A stretch of DNA of 64,000 nucleotides from Alkalinema pantanalense. GTDB taxonomy: Bacteria > Cyanobacteriota > Cyanobacteriia > Leptolyngbyales > Leptolyngbyaceae. This document shows, piece by piece, positions 8,636 to 17,616 of this stretch; within the stretch, counting starts at the first letter, position 1, and every line of letters begins with the position of its first letter. The notes beneath the pieces were generated by a model. The model was not told the origin of the DNA. It did not search any database and saw only the letters and a list, made by a program, of their open reading frames with translations. Position numbers and translations under genes: made by a program. The DNA is taken from contig NZ_JBLZFX010000014.1 in assembly GCF_050753345.1 (NCBI RefSeq), forward strand, positions 1 to 64,000. Reading direction: 5' to 3'.

Positions 8636-9620
8636 ATTGAGGTCGATTGGCAGACTTTTTAGAGGAGGAAGGAGACGTTGGAACAGTGGGTGTAACGGGA
8701 GAGACTGCTTTTTCGGCTAACGCCGTTTTGAACTGTTGCCCGACGAAGCTCAGGGAGTCCATCAGGTGCTTATGCCAATAGTTCCAACCCACATCTGGCC
8801 CGACAATGCCATGGCCACCGGGAAAAACATTAAAAGTATTGTCGATACCCAGGTGATCGAGGGTTGCGTGAAACGATCGGGTTGCTTCCAAATATTTATG
8901 GTCACTTTCCCCAGCATCCAGATAGATCTTGAGTTTGGAACGCAGGTCTTCGGGGAGCTTCTGCACAAACTTTTGGGGGCTGTTGTTCGGGCTACTTTTG
9001 TCAACGAAGTAGCCCGTGTGGCTAAACATTGTGCGAAATTGCTGAGGGTAATGCAGCCCAATATTCAATGCGCCCCAGCCACCGGAGGATAGCCCACCGA
9101 TCGCCCAAAATTGTGGATCTTTCAGTGTGTGGTAACGGGATTGTACGATGCGAACCAATTCCTGTCCCAGAAATGTGGCGACTTTGCCGTGCTTGCCATC
9201 AATGTATTGCGGATCCCAGAGGGCGCTACTGCCACGGAAATCATTGCCATCGGGGGTAATGACGATCGACGGAGGCAATTTTTTCTGACTGTATAAATCA
9301 TGCAACACCGAGGTTAAGCGGGCTTTATCTTCGTAGTCCCGTTCGGTGCCATGGCCGCCGTGGAGCAAAATGATGACGGGATAAGCGGTCTTTTGAGTGG
9401 CATCATAGCCCGGTGGCAAAACAACGCCATATTTTCGAACCTGGCCGAGCGATCGGCTCATGACAGATTCCACCTTGAAGGTCAGATTTGTGTTGAGTTC
9501 TGCAGCTGGTGGATCTAACTGAGGCGCTCCGGCCACAAAAACATACCAACTTCCCACACCCATCAGACTAATAACTGCGGTAGTGGAGCCAATGATGAGG
9601 GGTTTGAAATGCATAAGCAT
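8607..9620 (-). CDS. Exported esterase D/tributyrin-esterase-like alpha/beta hydrolase
   Basis: A 337-residue serine hydrolase of the putative esterase family (Pfam Esterase). ATG 9620 starts MLMHFKPLIIGSTTAVISLMGVG, a signal sequence or membrane anchor; an upstream TTG at 9656 is less likely. The core shows YPVIILLHGGHG (oxyanion region), the nucleophile elbow GGLSSGGWG at about residue 182, an acidic DAGESDHKY segment, and the C-terminal His in FPGGHG. The last 40 residues are Pro/Ser/Thr/Lys-rich and probably disordered. The gene overlaps the downstream MprF-like gene by 29 bases; a lipid- or wall-directed role is possible but is inference. Natural substrate unknown. Confidence 0.82.
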   Translation of the reverse strand: MLMHFKPLIIGSTTAVISLMGVGSWYVFVAGAPQLDPPAAELNTNLTFKVESVMSRSLGQVRKYGVVLPPGYDATQKTAYPVIILLHGGHGTERDYEDKARLTSVLHDLYSQKKLPPSIVITPDGNDFRGSSALWDPQYIDGKHGKVATFLGQELVRIVQSRYHTLKDPQFWAIGGLSSGGWGALNIGLHYPQQFRTMFSHTGYFVDKSSPNNSPQKFVQKLPEDLRSKLKIYLDAGESDHKYLEATRSFHATLDHLGIDNTFNVFPGGHGIVGPDVGWNYWHKHLMDSLSFVGQQFKTALAEKAVSPVTPTVPTSPSSSKKSANRPQYAEITALHR

Positions 9621-9855
9621 TTGTAATGACGCGAGTGTGATGATGCGAGGGAGCAACTAGCAGTGAAGTTGGCGAACGAAAAGGGCTGCTGGTCACAGGA
9701 GACATAAGAAAAGGCTGAAGACCACCCATTTCCAAGACTCAGTAACTTGCGCATCACTATAGGGTTTTAAATTGTCACTCTCGTTGTAGAAGCGTGTCAT
9801 CGGTATGACGGCTCTACGTTATTCACAGGCGTCAGAACTTTTACAGGTGTCGGAA

Positions 9856-10128
9856 TTAGGGTTTACGGGATTTGCGCGGGGTGCCCCAGGATTTTGGGAG
9901 CCATGGCCCACTTGTCCACCAAGGCCAGAGCAAAGCTGTGCTAACCATGCCGATCGCCACCGTCAGCGCAAAGACAAATCCAAAGGGCATGGGAATCGAT
10001 GCCAAACCCAAAAACTTCAGCGTAATCGGCTCGGCGTTTTGCATGGCAATCACGGCTATGACGATCGTCCAGAGAGCCACGATCGAACTGAAGATGACGG
10101 TTATGGTGTGTCTGATAGGGGGTTTCAT
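9856..10128 (-). CDS. LapA-domain (DUF1049) small membrane protein
   Basis: A 90-residue protein with two transmembrane helices, ITVIFSSIVALWTIVIAVIA and MPFGFVFALTVAIGMVSTA, separated by MQNAEPITLKFLGLASI, which matches the lipopolysaccharide assembly protein A domain (NxxPVxLxFL between two helices). ATG 10128 is chosen because GAGGA lies just upstream; longer frames to 10221 lack this. The tail is Trp/Pro-rich and then basic. Such proteins are linked to outer-membrane LPS assembly in proteobacteria (LapA/YciS); the cyanobacterial role is not established. It lies between the phosphohexomutase and esterase genes on the same strand. Confidence 0.8.
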   Translation of the reverse strand: MKPPIRHTITVIFSSIVALWTIVIAVIAMQNAEPITLKFLGLASIPMPFGFVFALTVAIGMVSTALLWPWWTSGPWLPKSWGTPRKSRKP

Positions 10129-10301
10129 TGTTTCCTCAGGCGCAAAAGTGACAATGGCATTTGGCCAACGATCCGTCACAACTCCTAGCAAAATGACCTG
10201 TCGCAGTAAAGGGACGCTCAAGCTGAACGTCCCTCGTATCCTAGGCGATGGATAGGTTCACCAACAAATGGCTCGCTGACAATGGTTGACCCAGAATCGG
10301 A

Positions 10302-11741
10302 CTAGGCTTGGATTTGATGGATCAGGTTTTCCATGAACTGGCCCATTTGAGTCAGCTTCTCAGCACTGTTGGTTTCCAAATAAACCCGAATCAACGGCTC
10401 TGTGCCGGAGGGACGCAGCAGCACCCAGCTTCCTTCGGAGAGGTAGAGCTTGATGCCGTCTTTACGACCCACTTCCTTCACGGCAACGCCAGCCACTTCG
10501 CTGGGAGGATTGGCGGTAAAGGCTTTGAGAACTGCTTCCTTGTGCTCATTGGTCAAGTGCAGATCCAGACGGTTGTTATAGAGTGGGCCATCGGCATCGG
10601 CGATCGCTTCTGCCACCAATTGGCTGAGGGCTTTGCCTTCGTAGGCGATCGCTTCCGCCACCAGCATGTCCGCCAGAATGCCATCCTTTTCGGGAATGTG
10701 GCCGATCACACTCAGACCACCGGATTCTTCTCCGCCGATCAGCACGGTGGTTTCCCGCATTTGCTGACCCACGTACTTAAAGCCCACCGCCGTTTCGATC
10801 AGCTCCAAACCGTACTTGTTGGCCAAGTTATCCAACAGGTGGGTGGTGGCGACGGTGCGCACGATCGCGCCCTTTTTGCCCTTGTTCTTCATCAAGTGGC
10901 GGGCCAGCAGCAGCAAAATCGTATTCGGCGTCAGGTAATTGCCTTGCTCGTCAATGACGCCAAAGCGATCGCTATCTCCATCCGTGGCCAGCCCCAGATC
11001 AGCTTGGTCTTGCTTGACAGCAGCAATTAATTCGCCCAACAGTTCCGGCTTGGGTTCCGGCATCCCGCCCCCAAACAGCACATCGCGATGGGTGTGGAAG
11101 GATTCCACGTCACAGCCACAGTGTTGCAAGACCTCATCCAAGTAGCCCCGCGAGGTGGAGTAAAGCGCATCGTACTTCACCTTGAGCTTGGCAGCACGGA
11201 TCCGCTCCACATCCAGGATCGAGTACAGGAAGGTTAGGTAATCCGGTTTGGGGTCAAAGGTAGAAATTTGGCTGCTATTTTTGCCCGTGGGCGGTGCATC
11301 GGAGGCAGTGTCTAACGCTGCGACGATCGTATCCGTAATATCCGTTGTTGCAGGCCCTGCGTAGTCGGGAATGTACTTGATGCCGCAGTAGGGTGCTGGG
11401 TTATGGCTAGCTGTGAACATCAACGCCCCCGCCGAGTTGAGGTGCTTAGCGTTGTAGGCAATCACCGGAGTGGGGCAATCGCGATCGACAATTTTCACCG
11501 TCCAACCCAAATCCGCCAGCACATTGGCCGAGGTATAGGCAAACTGATCGGCCAAAAACCGGGGATCATAGCAAACCAGGACAGGACGATCTTTGGAGTA
11601 AGCCTTTTCCAAATAGGTCGCGATCGCCCGGGTCACTTTACAGACATTGCTGAAGGTGAAATCGTCAGCAATAATGCCGCGCCAGCCATCCGTCCCAAAT
11701 TTGATTGGGGGATTCGTTCCAAAATTTATCCCAGTACCCAT
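10302..11741 (-). CDS. Phosphoglucomutase/phosphomannomutase family protein
   Basis: A 479-residue alpha-D-phosphohexomutase that interconverts hexose 1- and 6-phosphates, supplying glycogen, nucleotide-sugar and polysaccharide synthesis. The N-terminus FGTDGWRGIIADDFT is typical. The phosphoserine loop TASHNPAP is near residue 110, the Mg-binding loop DGDSDRFG near 253-260, the sugar-recognition motif GEESGG near 332, and the phosphate-binding RPSGTEPLIRVY near 440. The shorter length and the GIKYIP after the serine loop fit the cyanobacterial PMM/PGM type rather than the 540-residue PGM. Glucose versus mannose preference cannot be read. It is divergent from the secreted protein gene at 12080. 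Confidence 0.92.
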   Translation of the reverse strand: MGTGINFGTNPPIKFGTDGWRGIIADDFTFSNVCKVTRAIATYLEKAYSKDRPVLVCYDPRFLADQFAYTSANVLADLGWTVKIVDRDCPTPVIAYNAKHLNSAGALMFTASHNPAPYCGIKYIPDYAGPATTDITDTIVAALDTASDAPPTGKNSSQISTFDPKPDYLTFLYSILDVERIRAAKLKVKYDALYSTSRGYLDEVLQHCGCDVESFHTHRDVLFGGGMPEPKPELLGELIAAVKQDQADLGLATDGDSDRFGVIDEQGNYLTPNTILLLLARHLMKNKGKKGAIVRTVATTHLLDNLANKYGLELIETAVGFKYVGQQMRETTVLIGGEESGGLSVIGHIPEKDGILADMLVAEAIAYEGKALSQLVAEAIADADGPLYNNRLDLHLTNEHKEAVLKAFTANPPSEVAGVAVKEVGRKDGIKLYLSEGSWVLLRPSGTEPLIRVYLETNSAEKLTQMGQFMENLIHQIQA

Positions 11742-12079
11742 GGCGTCACCAATGCTCTCAATATTTTGTTTCTAATCGTAACCAGTGAATGGATCGCAGT
11801 AGAAAAGAATCGAAACAGAGTAACTGCGGTTTAGACGCTTGAATTGGACGGGTGGAGCCCTGTCCTAGGCGTAGCAGCCCGATCGATCCTCTGCATCCTT
11901 CTTGTTTCAGGGTAAGCTTAGGATGAACTTGCCTGAAGTCTCCGCTAACACCGGATTGCAAGAGATTGCGATGAGTTCTAGCCTTGATCCCAATGGGGAA
12001 TCTTGCTGTTGCTCTCATCACATTTTCCTGTGACATCGTTTCTAGATTACCTCGTTGGGTTTCATTGGAGAGGGGAGAT
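11742..12079. other. Divergent intergenic region
   Basis: This 338-base stretch between the divergent starts at 11741 and 12080 should hold both promoters. I see no RNA gene, clear repeat or well-formed promoter. A strong SD (GGGGAGAT) lies immediately before the 12080 start. Confidence 0.4.
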
Positions 12080-12514
12080 ATGAAACTGCGATCGCTGTTT
12101 ATTGCTGGTTGCGCCTTATTCTTTTGGGGACTCTTAAATTTCGTGGCTCCCAGTGCCTTGGCCTTGACCCAAGTGGCGCTGTCTGATCTGACCTACCATG
12201 TTTGCCCACCGGATCAGGCAGAGGGAGCGATTACCAGCGGTGGGGTGGCCCGTCCGGCGAACTGTTTTATCATCACAGGCAAAGCTAACAACACCTCTGG
12301 CAAAACGGTGGTCAATGCGGATGTCTTCGGTCGAATTTACGATGCCAATGGCGATGCAATTCTTCGTAACCGCTCCAGACTGGGATCCGTAGATGAATTT
12401 CCGCCGGGAATCAGCAGCTTTGAAATTCGCGTCTCGGTGCCGGATAGCCAACCTGAACCCCTAAAGCTGGAACAGTTCAAAGCGGCTGGTTTTACAGGGA
12501 AAGTGCGTCGTTAG
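12080..12514 (+). CDS. Conserved cyanobacterial exported protein
   Basis: A 144-residue protein with a clear signal peptide: MKLRS, a hydrophobic run to about residue 22, then a likely cut after APSALA. ATG 12080 is chosen because a GGGGAGAT ribosome-binding site sits upstream; the frame is open to 11984 but without a signal there. The mature part is a small beta-rich domain with two Cys (YHVCPPDQ and PANCFIITG) and the pattern NNTSGKTVVNADVFGRIYDA followed by PPGISSFEIRVSVP, reminiscent of FxLYD-type periplasmic domains. Homologues are common in cyanobacteria and often carry unreliable names. Function unknown. Confidence 0.75.
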   Translation: MKLRSLFIAGCALFFWGLLNFVAPSALALTQVALSDLTYHVCPPDQAEGAITSGGVARPANCFIITGKANNTSGKTVVNADVFGRIYDANGDAILRNRSRLGSVDEFPPGISSFEIRVSVPDSQPEPLKLEQFKAAGFTGKVRR

Positions 12515-12656
12515 CCATCCCTAGGGGCCGTTGTCATTAGGTTCTTTGGGCTGCACCCTGCTGTGCGGGTTGCTTTGTTGGTGGGTTGCTTTATTGTTAC
12601 TGATCGGTGTTTACCGATCGGGGTTTGCCGATCTCTGTCTGAATATTGCTTTATAG

Positions 12657-13586
12657 ATGGTTATGTCGAACAAGCGCTGGTTTCGAGTTGTTTTCCAATT
12701 GCGGGGTTCAGTGTTGCCCTTGGTCCTGCCCCGATCGCTGCTGTGTGGCTTTGTTGCCTTAGTGGTTGCCTGGATTTATCAGGACTTTAAACCCATTGCA
12801 CTCCCGTTGAAAGATAGCCTGATTCCTAGTATCGTTCTCGGCTTGCTTCTCGTATTTCGGACAAACACCGCCTACGATCGCTTCTGGGAAGGTCGCAAAT
12901 GCTGGGGAACGATCATCATCAGCGCCCGTAACCTCGGTCGCCATATCTGGGTTGGAGTAGAGGAACACAGTCGGATCGATCGCCAGGAAAAAGTTGCCGC
13001 GCTCCAGCTCCTACCCGCCTTCGCGATCGCGACGCAACAGCACCTGCGCCAAGAACCGATGGGGATGGTCTTGGCTCCCTACCTTGCGCGGGAGCAATTG
13101 GCAATGATGGGTAGCAGTGACAATGTGCCTCTCGAAATCACCTTTTGGCTGGGGGGGTATTTGCAAACTCAGTATCAAAAGGGCCATCTGAACGAACATC
13201 GTCTGAATGTCATGACGGCTCACTTGGATAGTCTAGTCGGCGCTCTGAGCGGCTGTGAACGGATTCTGAGAACGCCTATTCCCTTGGCCTATGCCATTCA
13301 TCTGAAGCAACTTTTATTAATTTATTGCTTAGTGTTGCCGTTCCAAATGGTGAAAGACTTGGGCTGGCTAGTGGCTCCGGTGGTGATCATTATTAGCTTC
13401 ACCCTGTTGGGGATTGAAGAAATTGGCCTCGAAATTGAAAACCCCTTTGGGAAGGATGCCAATGACCTGCCCTTGGAAAATTTCTGTTCGACGATCAAGC
13501 GCAATGTGATGGATTTAACCCGATTTTCGTCCCCTCACTGGGCTCCGATTGCTTGGGAAGACGCTTCCGTCGAGTCGCTGAAATAA
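12657..13586 (+). CDS. Bestrophin-family anion channel
   Basis: A 309-residue membrane protein of the bestrophin/UPF0187 family. It starts NKRWFRVVFQLRGSVLPLVLPR; the signature LLVFRTNTAYDRFWEGRKCWGTIIISARNLGR follows the second hydrophobic segment (about residues 67-98). Two further helices lie at about 220-260 (LLLIYCLVLPFQ; APVVIIISFTLLGIEEIGLEIENPFG), ending with the conserved ENPFG-DANDLPLE calcium-clasp-like region. Homologues form pentameric chloride or bicarbonate-permeable channels; cyanobacterial ones may help ion balance across thylakoid or plasma membranes. No strong SD is seen; ATG 12657 or 12663 are equally possible starts. Confidence 0.9.
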   Translation: MVMSNKRWFRVVFQLRGSVLPLVLPRSLLCGFVALVVAWIYQDFKPIALPLKDSLIPSIVLGLLLVFRTNTAYDRFWEGRKCWGTIIISARNLGRHIWVGVEEHSRIDRQEKVAALQLLPAFAIATQQHLRQEPMGMVLAPYLAREQLAMMGSSDNVPLEITFWLGGYLQTQYQKGHLNEHRLNVMTAHLDSLVGALSGCERILRTPIPLAYAIHLKQLLLIYCLVLPFQMVKDLGWLVAPVVIIISFTLLGIEEIGLEIENPFGKDANDLPLENFCSTIKRNVMDLTRFSSPHWAPIAWEDASVESLK

Positions 13587-13685
13587 ATCAGTCATCTTTC
13601 TGAGTAGTTCCTGCTTCTCCCTGCCAACAATAGGGTTTGCCAACGATACCTAGAGTTGTGCGATCGTGGCTAGGAGGATTGGTGT

Positions 13686-13874
13686 ATGAAAATTGGGATG
13701 TTGCTGAAAAATTTAACAGTCTTCCGCAATGCTTGGATTGCTGGGCGAAAACAGCGTGATGAGCAACAGATCCAAGAGTTCGATCGGTTGATTCGATCGC
13801 AAATTGCAGATTTAGATCGTTGGGTGGACAATCGGTTCCCCCTTTCTATCCATCCTCCCCTCGATCGGTCGTGA
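13686..13874 (+). CDS. Small hypothetical protein
   Basis: A 62-residue frame with a good AGGAGG site 9 bases before the ATG. The sequence is basic and helical (RNAWIAGRKQRDEQQIQEFDRLIRSQIADLDRWVDNRF) with no membrane segment. No family is recognised. The last residues overlap the recognisable transposase remnant on the other strand (about 13846-13874), so the original 3' end may have been replaced by IS sequence. Confidence 0.45.
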   Translation: MKIGMLLKNLTVFRNAWIAGRKQRDEQQIQEFDRLIRSQIADLDRWVDNRFPLSIHPPLDRS

Positions 13875-14535
13875 TCGGGATGTAATCTCCCTGATTCAGC
13901 AGTCGCATGACCGATTCACCAAAAGTGCGTAAGAACCCAAAGCCACGGTCAGCCATTAACACCACATCGGCATCGGACGGGAGTAACCGAGCGACCGGAC
14001 ATATTAAACCAGTGTCCTTTGTTCACGTATTGCTTCCCATTTCTTCTTAAATCAATTCTCTAAACCTCCTCTAGTCACGAGTTTTAGCCGTTGAATATAA
14101 GGGGAATGCTGTGCAATACCGCATCTTTGACCACCGATTTAATAATACCCGTTGCATCTGCCATAACCGCACCGTACTGCTGGCTTGCACCACGATCCGA
14201 AAGCCCAAGGGTACGGTTCGTCCCCGATACACCACCCTCACCCAGATCACACAGAAACAGTTCCACAATAGCGTTGTATCCAAGCTCGGATACAACCGTT
14301 GAGCGCCCCATTGGGCCAGGGCTTGACCCACCAATGCCTGATGCACCGCAGCCAATTCAATCCGCCGATTGCCCAGACACCGCCGAAACCGCCATTGGCT
14401 CGATTGCGCTGGCGTGGCGCGGCTGGGAACATTCACCCCAAAACCGCTCGGATGAACCTTCTCGCTCTGAATCATACCGACCATCATCCAGCATAAGGTC
14501 TGGAGGTGACGGATACTCACCAGACGATGCCGCAT
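13846..14535 (-). pseudogene. Decayed IS transposase remnant
   Basis: The reverse strand holds two recognisable pieces of one transposase. The first (14535 to about 14127) reads RHRLVSIRHLQTLCWMMVG...LYPSLDTTLLWNCFCVIWV...VYRGRTVPLGFRIV...RLWQMQRVL, the N-terminal and first-Asp region of an IS4/IS701-like DDE transposase frequent in cyanobacteria. The second (about 13995-13866) reads LLPSDADVVLMADRGFGFLRTFG, the region around the second Asp. Between them reading is lost, and the N-terminal start and the C-terminal half with the final Glu are missing. It is a dead element; I could not identify terminal inverted repeats. Confidence 0.75.
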
Positions 14536-14700
14536 TGACGTAGATCGATTTGCAGCGCATCATACAGATGAGTTGTTGGAGTCATTTTGGTTGGCTTAGT
14601 TGTGTGCTAACTCCTGGCCTAAACCAGACTCCAATGCCCGTCCCGCTTTCGTTTCACTCCGCAATACTTTTGTCAGTTAGGTCACCCCCCTTAGTCTTGT

Positions 14701-17112
14701 ATGAAATACTGTCGGTTGATTTTGTCTTGGATCACAGTGGGTGGCCATACTGCTCTTTCCCTTGCCTCTGGCTTCTCCCTTGGCCTCGCCAGCCAGCCCT
14801 CGGCCTCGGCCCAGCCGGTCCAAATTGCCCAAACGCGTCAATCTGCGGCCTGCCGAAACGAGCAATATGCCTATAGCTTTACTCAATGGACGCGCTTGCA
14901 GTGGCACTCGACGGCTCCGACCTCAGAAGATTTACCCCAGTTGCAGGCCATGCTCCAGAGGGCTGAGGCCACGCCCCAGATGACTCAGCTGGCGATTGAT
15001 CGCCTCACCGATCCCTATCTCGTAACGCGCAACCCCACCCTACTGAGATGGATCGACCAAACCCCAGCCTCCCAGAGAGGGCAGTGGCTAGCCTTGGTCG
15101 ATCGCCTGGTGGGTTTGGCCCAGAGTCTGCCCCCCGGCTATAACTACGCCCAGAGCCGTGCCTTTGTCACAGCGGCCCAAGCCTATCACCAACTGGGTCA
15201 ACGACAGCGCAGCCAGCCGTTGCTCCAGCAGACCAACAAAACCCTGGCTGGCATTACTCTGCCACCGCTCCAGGCAGAGGTGCAGTGGCGCTTGGCGGGG
15301 GTTTGGTTTGACCTGGGCCAACCCGCCGAGGGGAATGCGCGGTTGGCGGCGATCGCCCCCCTCTTCCAAGCGAATCCCAAAGCGGGCCGTCCAAGCAACA
15401 GAAAACCCAGCACCCTCCCCCTCAGTGGCGACTCCCGCCGACTGTGGTTGCAGTTCATCGATGATGCCCTACAACGCCAGCAGCTCGACTTTGCCGCCGC
15501 CCTGGCTCGCGATGTTCAGCCGGTCACCCTGCGCAGTGAGCAGCAGTTCCGCATTGCAGCGGCCTACTTACGAAGGAAACAGAATCAACCGGCGATCGCC
15601 CTGTTCAACCAGGCCCTCGCTTCGCTGGGCAATGCCCCCCGCCAGAACCCAGGCCAGAATCCAGAGCCAACTCCAGAGGCAATTGCCACCCAAGGCATCA
15701 TCCAGTTTGTCCAGGCAGGCGGCGTCACCACAGCAACCCAAGCAGCTCGACAACTGTCCCAGGCTCCGGCGCAGATGCGGGCGCAGATGTGGTTGGCGAT
15801 CGCCGGAGAAGCCCGCCAACAAAAACGCCCCCAGGAAACGGCTCCAGCGATCGCTCAGCTCATTGCCGCCGGACGCCAGGGCCAACAGCAAAAGTTCAAT
15901 ACCCCCTATGGATTCAACGGATTTCAGGTTACAGGTGGTAGTGGTTGGGGGCAAAGCCTCTATCGACTGAGCCAGGTTGAAGGCTATCAATCAGAGTTCA
16001 TTCAGTTGATTGAGCAACTTAAGATTCAGGCGGAAGCAGCGGAATTTTTGATTGCCATGGCGGTGGAAGCCCAACAGTTTGACCGAGCCCAGCAACTCAT
16101 TCCGAGTCCCTTAGTCTTTCGTAACGAAGCGGGCACGTTTGATGTGCAAGCGTCGTGGCGACTGTGGGTGGCCGTTGCCGCCGCTCGGGCAGGAAAACCG
16201 CAGCAGCTCATCGCCCTGGGTGAGCAGGCGATGAGTCAATTGAAGACACCCCCCGTACAACCCATCAACTTTTTTAGCCCACCTGAATTTATCAGGCAAG
16301 ATCCTCCCTTTGTGGAAGTCATTGATATGGCTATTGGTTCTCAACCGCCAGAGTATGATGTCTTGGTGGCGATTCAGGTCTTACATCAGCAGGGGCAATC
16401 TGCCGCTGCCCGACCGCTAGCCCAGGCTCTAGCGGACCGCCTAGCAGTTATCGCAGAACAGCGTCTCAGTTCAGGTGTAGAGGTGCCGTTGGGGAGACTG
16501 ATTTCCAACGAGCATTTCCCCTTGGCCTGGTTCGGAGGGGTGGAACAATTTCTTCGCCTCCAGGATCAACCTGAAAGTGCCGCTCGCCTCGCGGCCTTGC
16601 AGATCACCTATCTCCAACAAATTACCAATCCAGAACTGCGGGCTCAAGAAATGGCTAAGCAAATGGTCTTGAATACCTCAGTTCCTGACTTAGCGGCGGA
16701 GATTTCCCGCTTCGTTGCTCAAGCGAAGGCCGCAGGAGTCGCGGACCAGCCTAGCATCGCCCAAAGAATTGTCGAAGCAGCCATTGTTGCAGGCAAACCG
16801 GAACTCGCTGCTGATTGGCAGGCCCAGGCAGGACTATCGCTCCAGGCCCAGGCAGAGCTTTGGTCCACGCAGACTACTATATACACCTATAGCGCTGATT
16901 CAGTCACCCTGTTACGCAGTCTAGATAAGGCCCTGAGCCTCTATCAGCAAGACTCCGCGACGACTAGACCCCTCGATAATCAACGGGCATCCCAGTGGAT
17001 TGGCATCTATCTTCGCTTTGGCAAGCTGGCGAAGGCGCGGCAGATCGTTGAGCTAATGAGTGATTCCAATATGGCGAGGCAGTGGGCTGTTCGGCTCGAT
17101 TGTCTCGGTTAG
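14701..17112 (+). CDS. Large exported helical-repeat (TPR-like) protein
   Basis: An 803-residue protein with an N-terminal export signal (MKYCRLILSWITVGGHTALSLASG..., likely cut after ASAQP). The rest is Ala/Gln/Leu-rich helical-hairpin sequence with irregular TPR-like units, for example QFRIAAAYLRRKQNQPAIALFNQALASLG and QMWLAIAGEARQQKRPQETAPAIAQLI. No catalytic motif is visible. It is probably a periplasmic or outer-membrane-associated protein-interaction scaffold. High GC and glutamine content resemble cyanobacterial repeat proteins of unknown role. A decayed transposase sits upstream; the next gene is convergent. No strong SD precedes the ATG. Confidence 0.65.
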   Translation: MKYCRLILSWITVGGHTALSLASGFSLGLASQPSASAQPVQIAQTRQSAACRNEQYAYSFTQWTRLQWHSTAPTSEDLPQLQAMLQRAEATPQMTQLAIDRLTDPYLVTRNPTLLRWIDQTPASQRGQWLALVDRLVGLAQSLPPGYNYAQSRAFVTAAQAYHQLGQRQRSQPLLQQTNKTLAGITLPPLQAEVQWRLAGVWFDLGQPAEGNARLAAIAPLFQANPKAGRPSNRKPSTLPLSGDSRRLWLQFIDDALQRQQLDFAAALARDVQPVTLRSEQQFRIAAAYLRRKQNQPAIALFNQALASLGNAPRQNPGQNPEPTPEAIATQGIIQFVQAGGVTTATQAARQLSQAPAQMRAQMWLAIAGEARQQKRPQETAPAIAQLIAAGRQGQQQKFNTPYGFNGFQVTGGSGWGQSLYRLSQVEGYQSEFIQLIEQLKIQAEAAEFLIAMAVEAQQFDRAQQLIPSPLVFRNEAGTFDVQASWRLWVAVAAARAGKPQQLIALGEQAMSQLKTPPVQPINFFSPPEFIRQDPPFVEVIDMAIGSQPPEYDVLVAIQVLHQQGQSAAARPLAQALADRLAVIAEQRLSSGVEVPLGRLISNEHFPLAWFGGVEQFLRLQDQPESAARLAALQITYLQQITNPELRAQEMAKQMVLNTSVPDLAAEISRFVAQAKAAGVADQPSIAQRIVEAAIVAGKPELAADWQAQAGLSLQAQAELWSTQTTIYTYSADSVTLLRSLDKALSLYQQDSATTRPLDNQRASQWIGIYLRFGKLAKARQIVELMSDSNMARQWAVRLDCLG

Positions 17113-17616
17113 CTCTGGCTTGAAACCCAAAGACCAAGTGATCCAGTATTCAGTTGCCAGATCCTGATCATTCAGTAATTGGGCTAAATGTGGGCTTGAA
17201 AGAGTTCTACGCCGATTCCAATGGTGTTACTGTCAGTAATCCTCGATTGTGAAATGTCAATTACATTGGCCAAATTTTTTAATTGAAAGTAGACGTCAGA
17301 TCTTCAGAAATGAGATCGCGAAAATGAGATCAGAATGAGACAAAGATAACGTGGATCAGAAGTAGCATTGCTGTACTAGCCGACTGGACTAAAATCGGAC
17401 TAAACCTGAAGTAGTGCAGTGAGTCAGAATCGCGCCATGGCGTGAATGGGTAAACCTGAAAATGGGACAATGCCGCAGGACTTCTGCAGTGACACACAGT
17501 TATCCCAGCGCTAGGAGTCAGATCAGAGCTTCTTTTTGAAGCCGTGTGAGATCGCTCAAGCTAACTCAGGGCGGTGTTTTTGCTGTGCTAGCCATTGCAT
17601 AATCATTCAAGCAAAA
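17113..17616. other. Intergenic stretch without a visible gene
   Basis: About 500 bases between the convergent genes at 14701 and 17617. A short phrase, AATGAGAT(C/A), recurs three times around 17308-17340, and TAAACCTGAA occurs twice (about 17401 and 17451). I see no protein-coding frame, tRNA or clear terminator hairpin. Confidence 0.4.

Noticed and set aside
10308..11030. Long plus-strand frame opposite the phosphohexomutase gene
   Set aside because: It is a shadow of the strongly conserved mutase on the minus strand; its composition (many His/Gln) is typical of an antisense frame.
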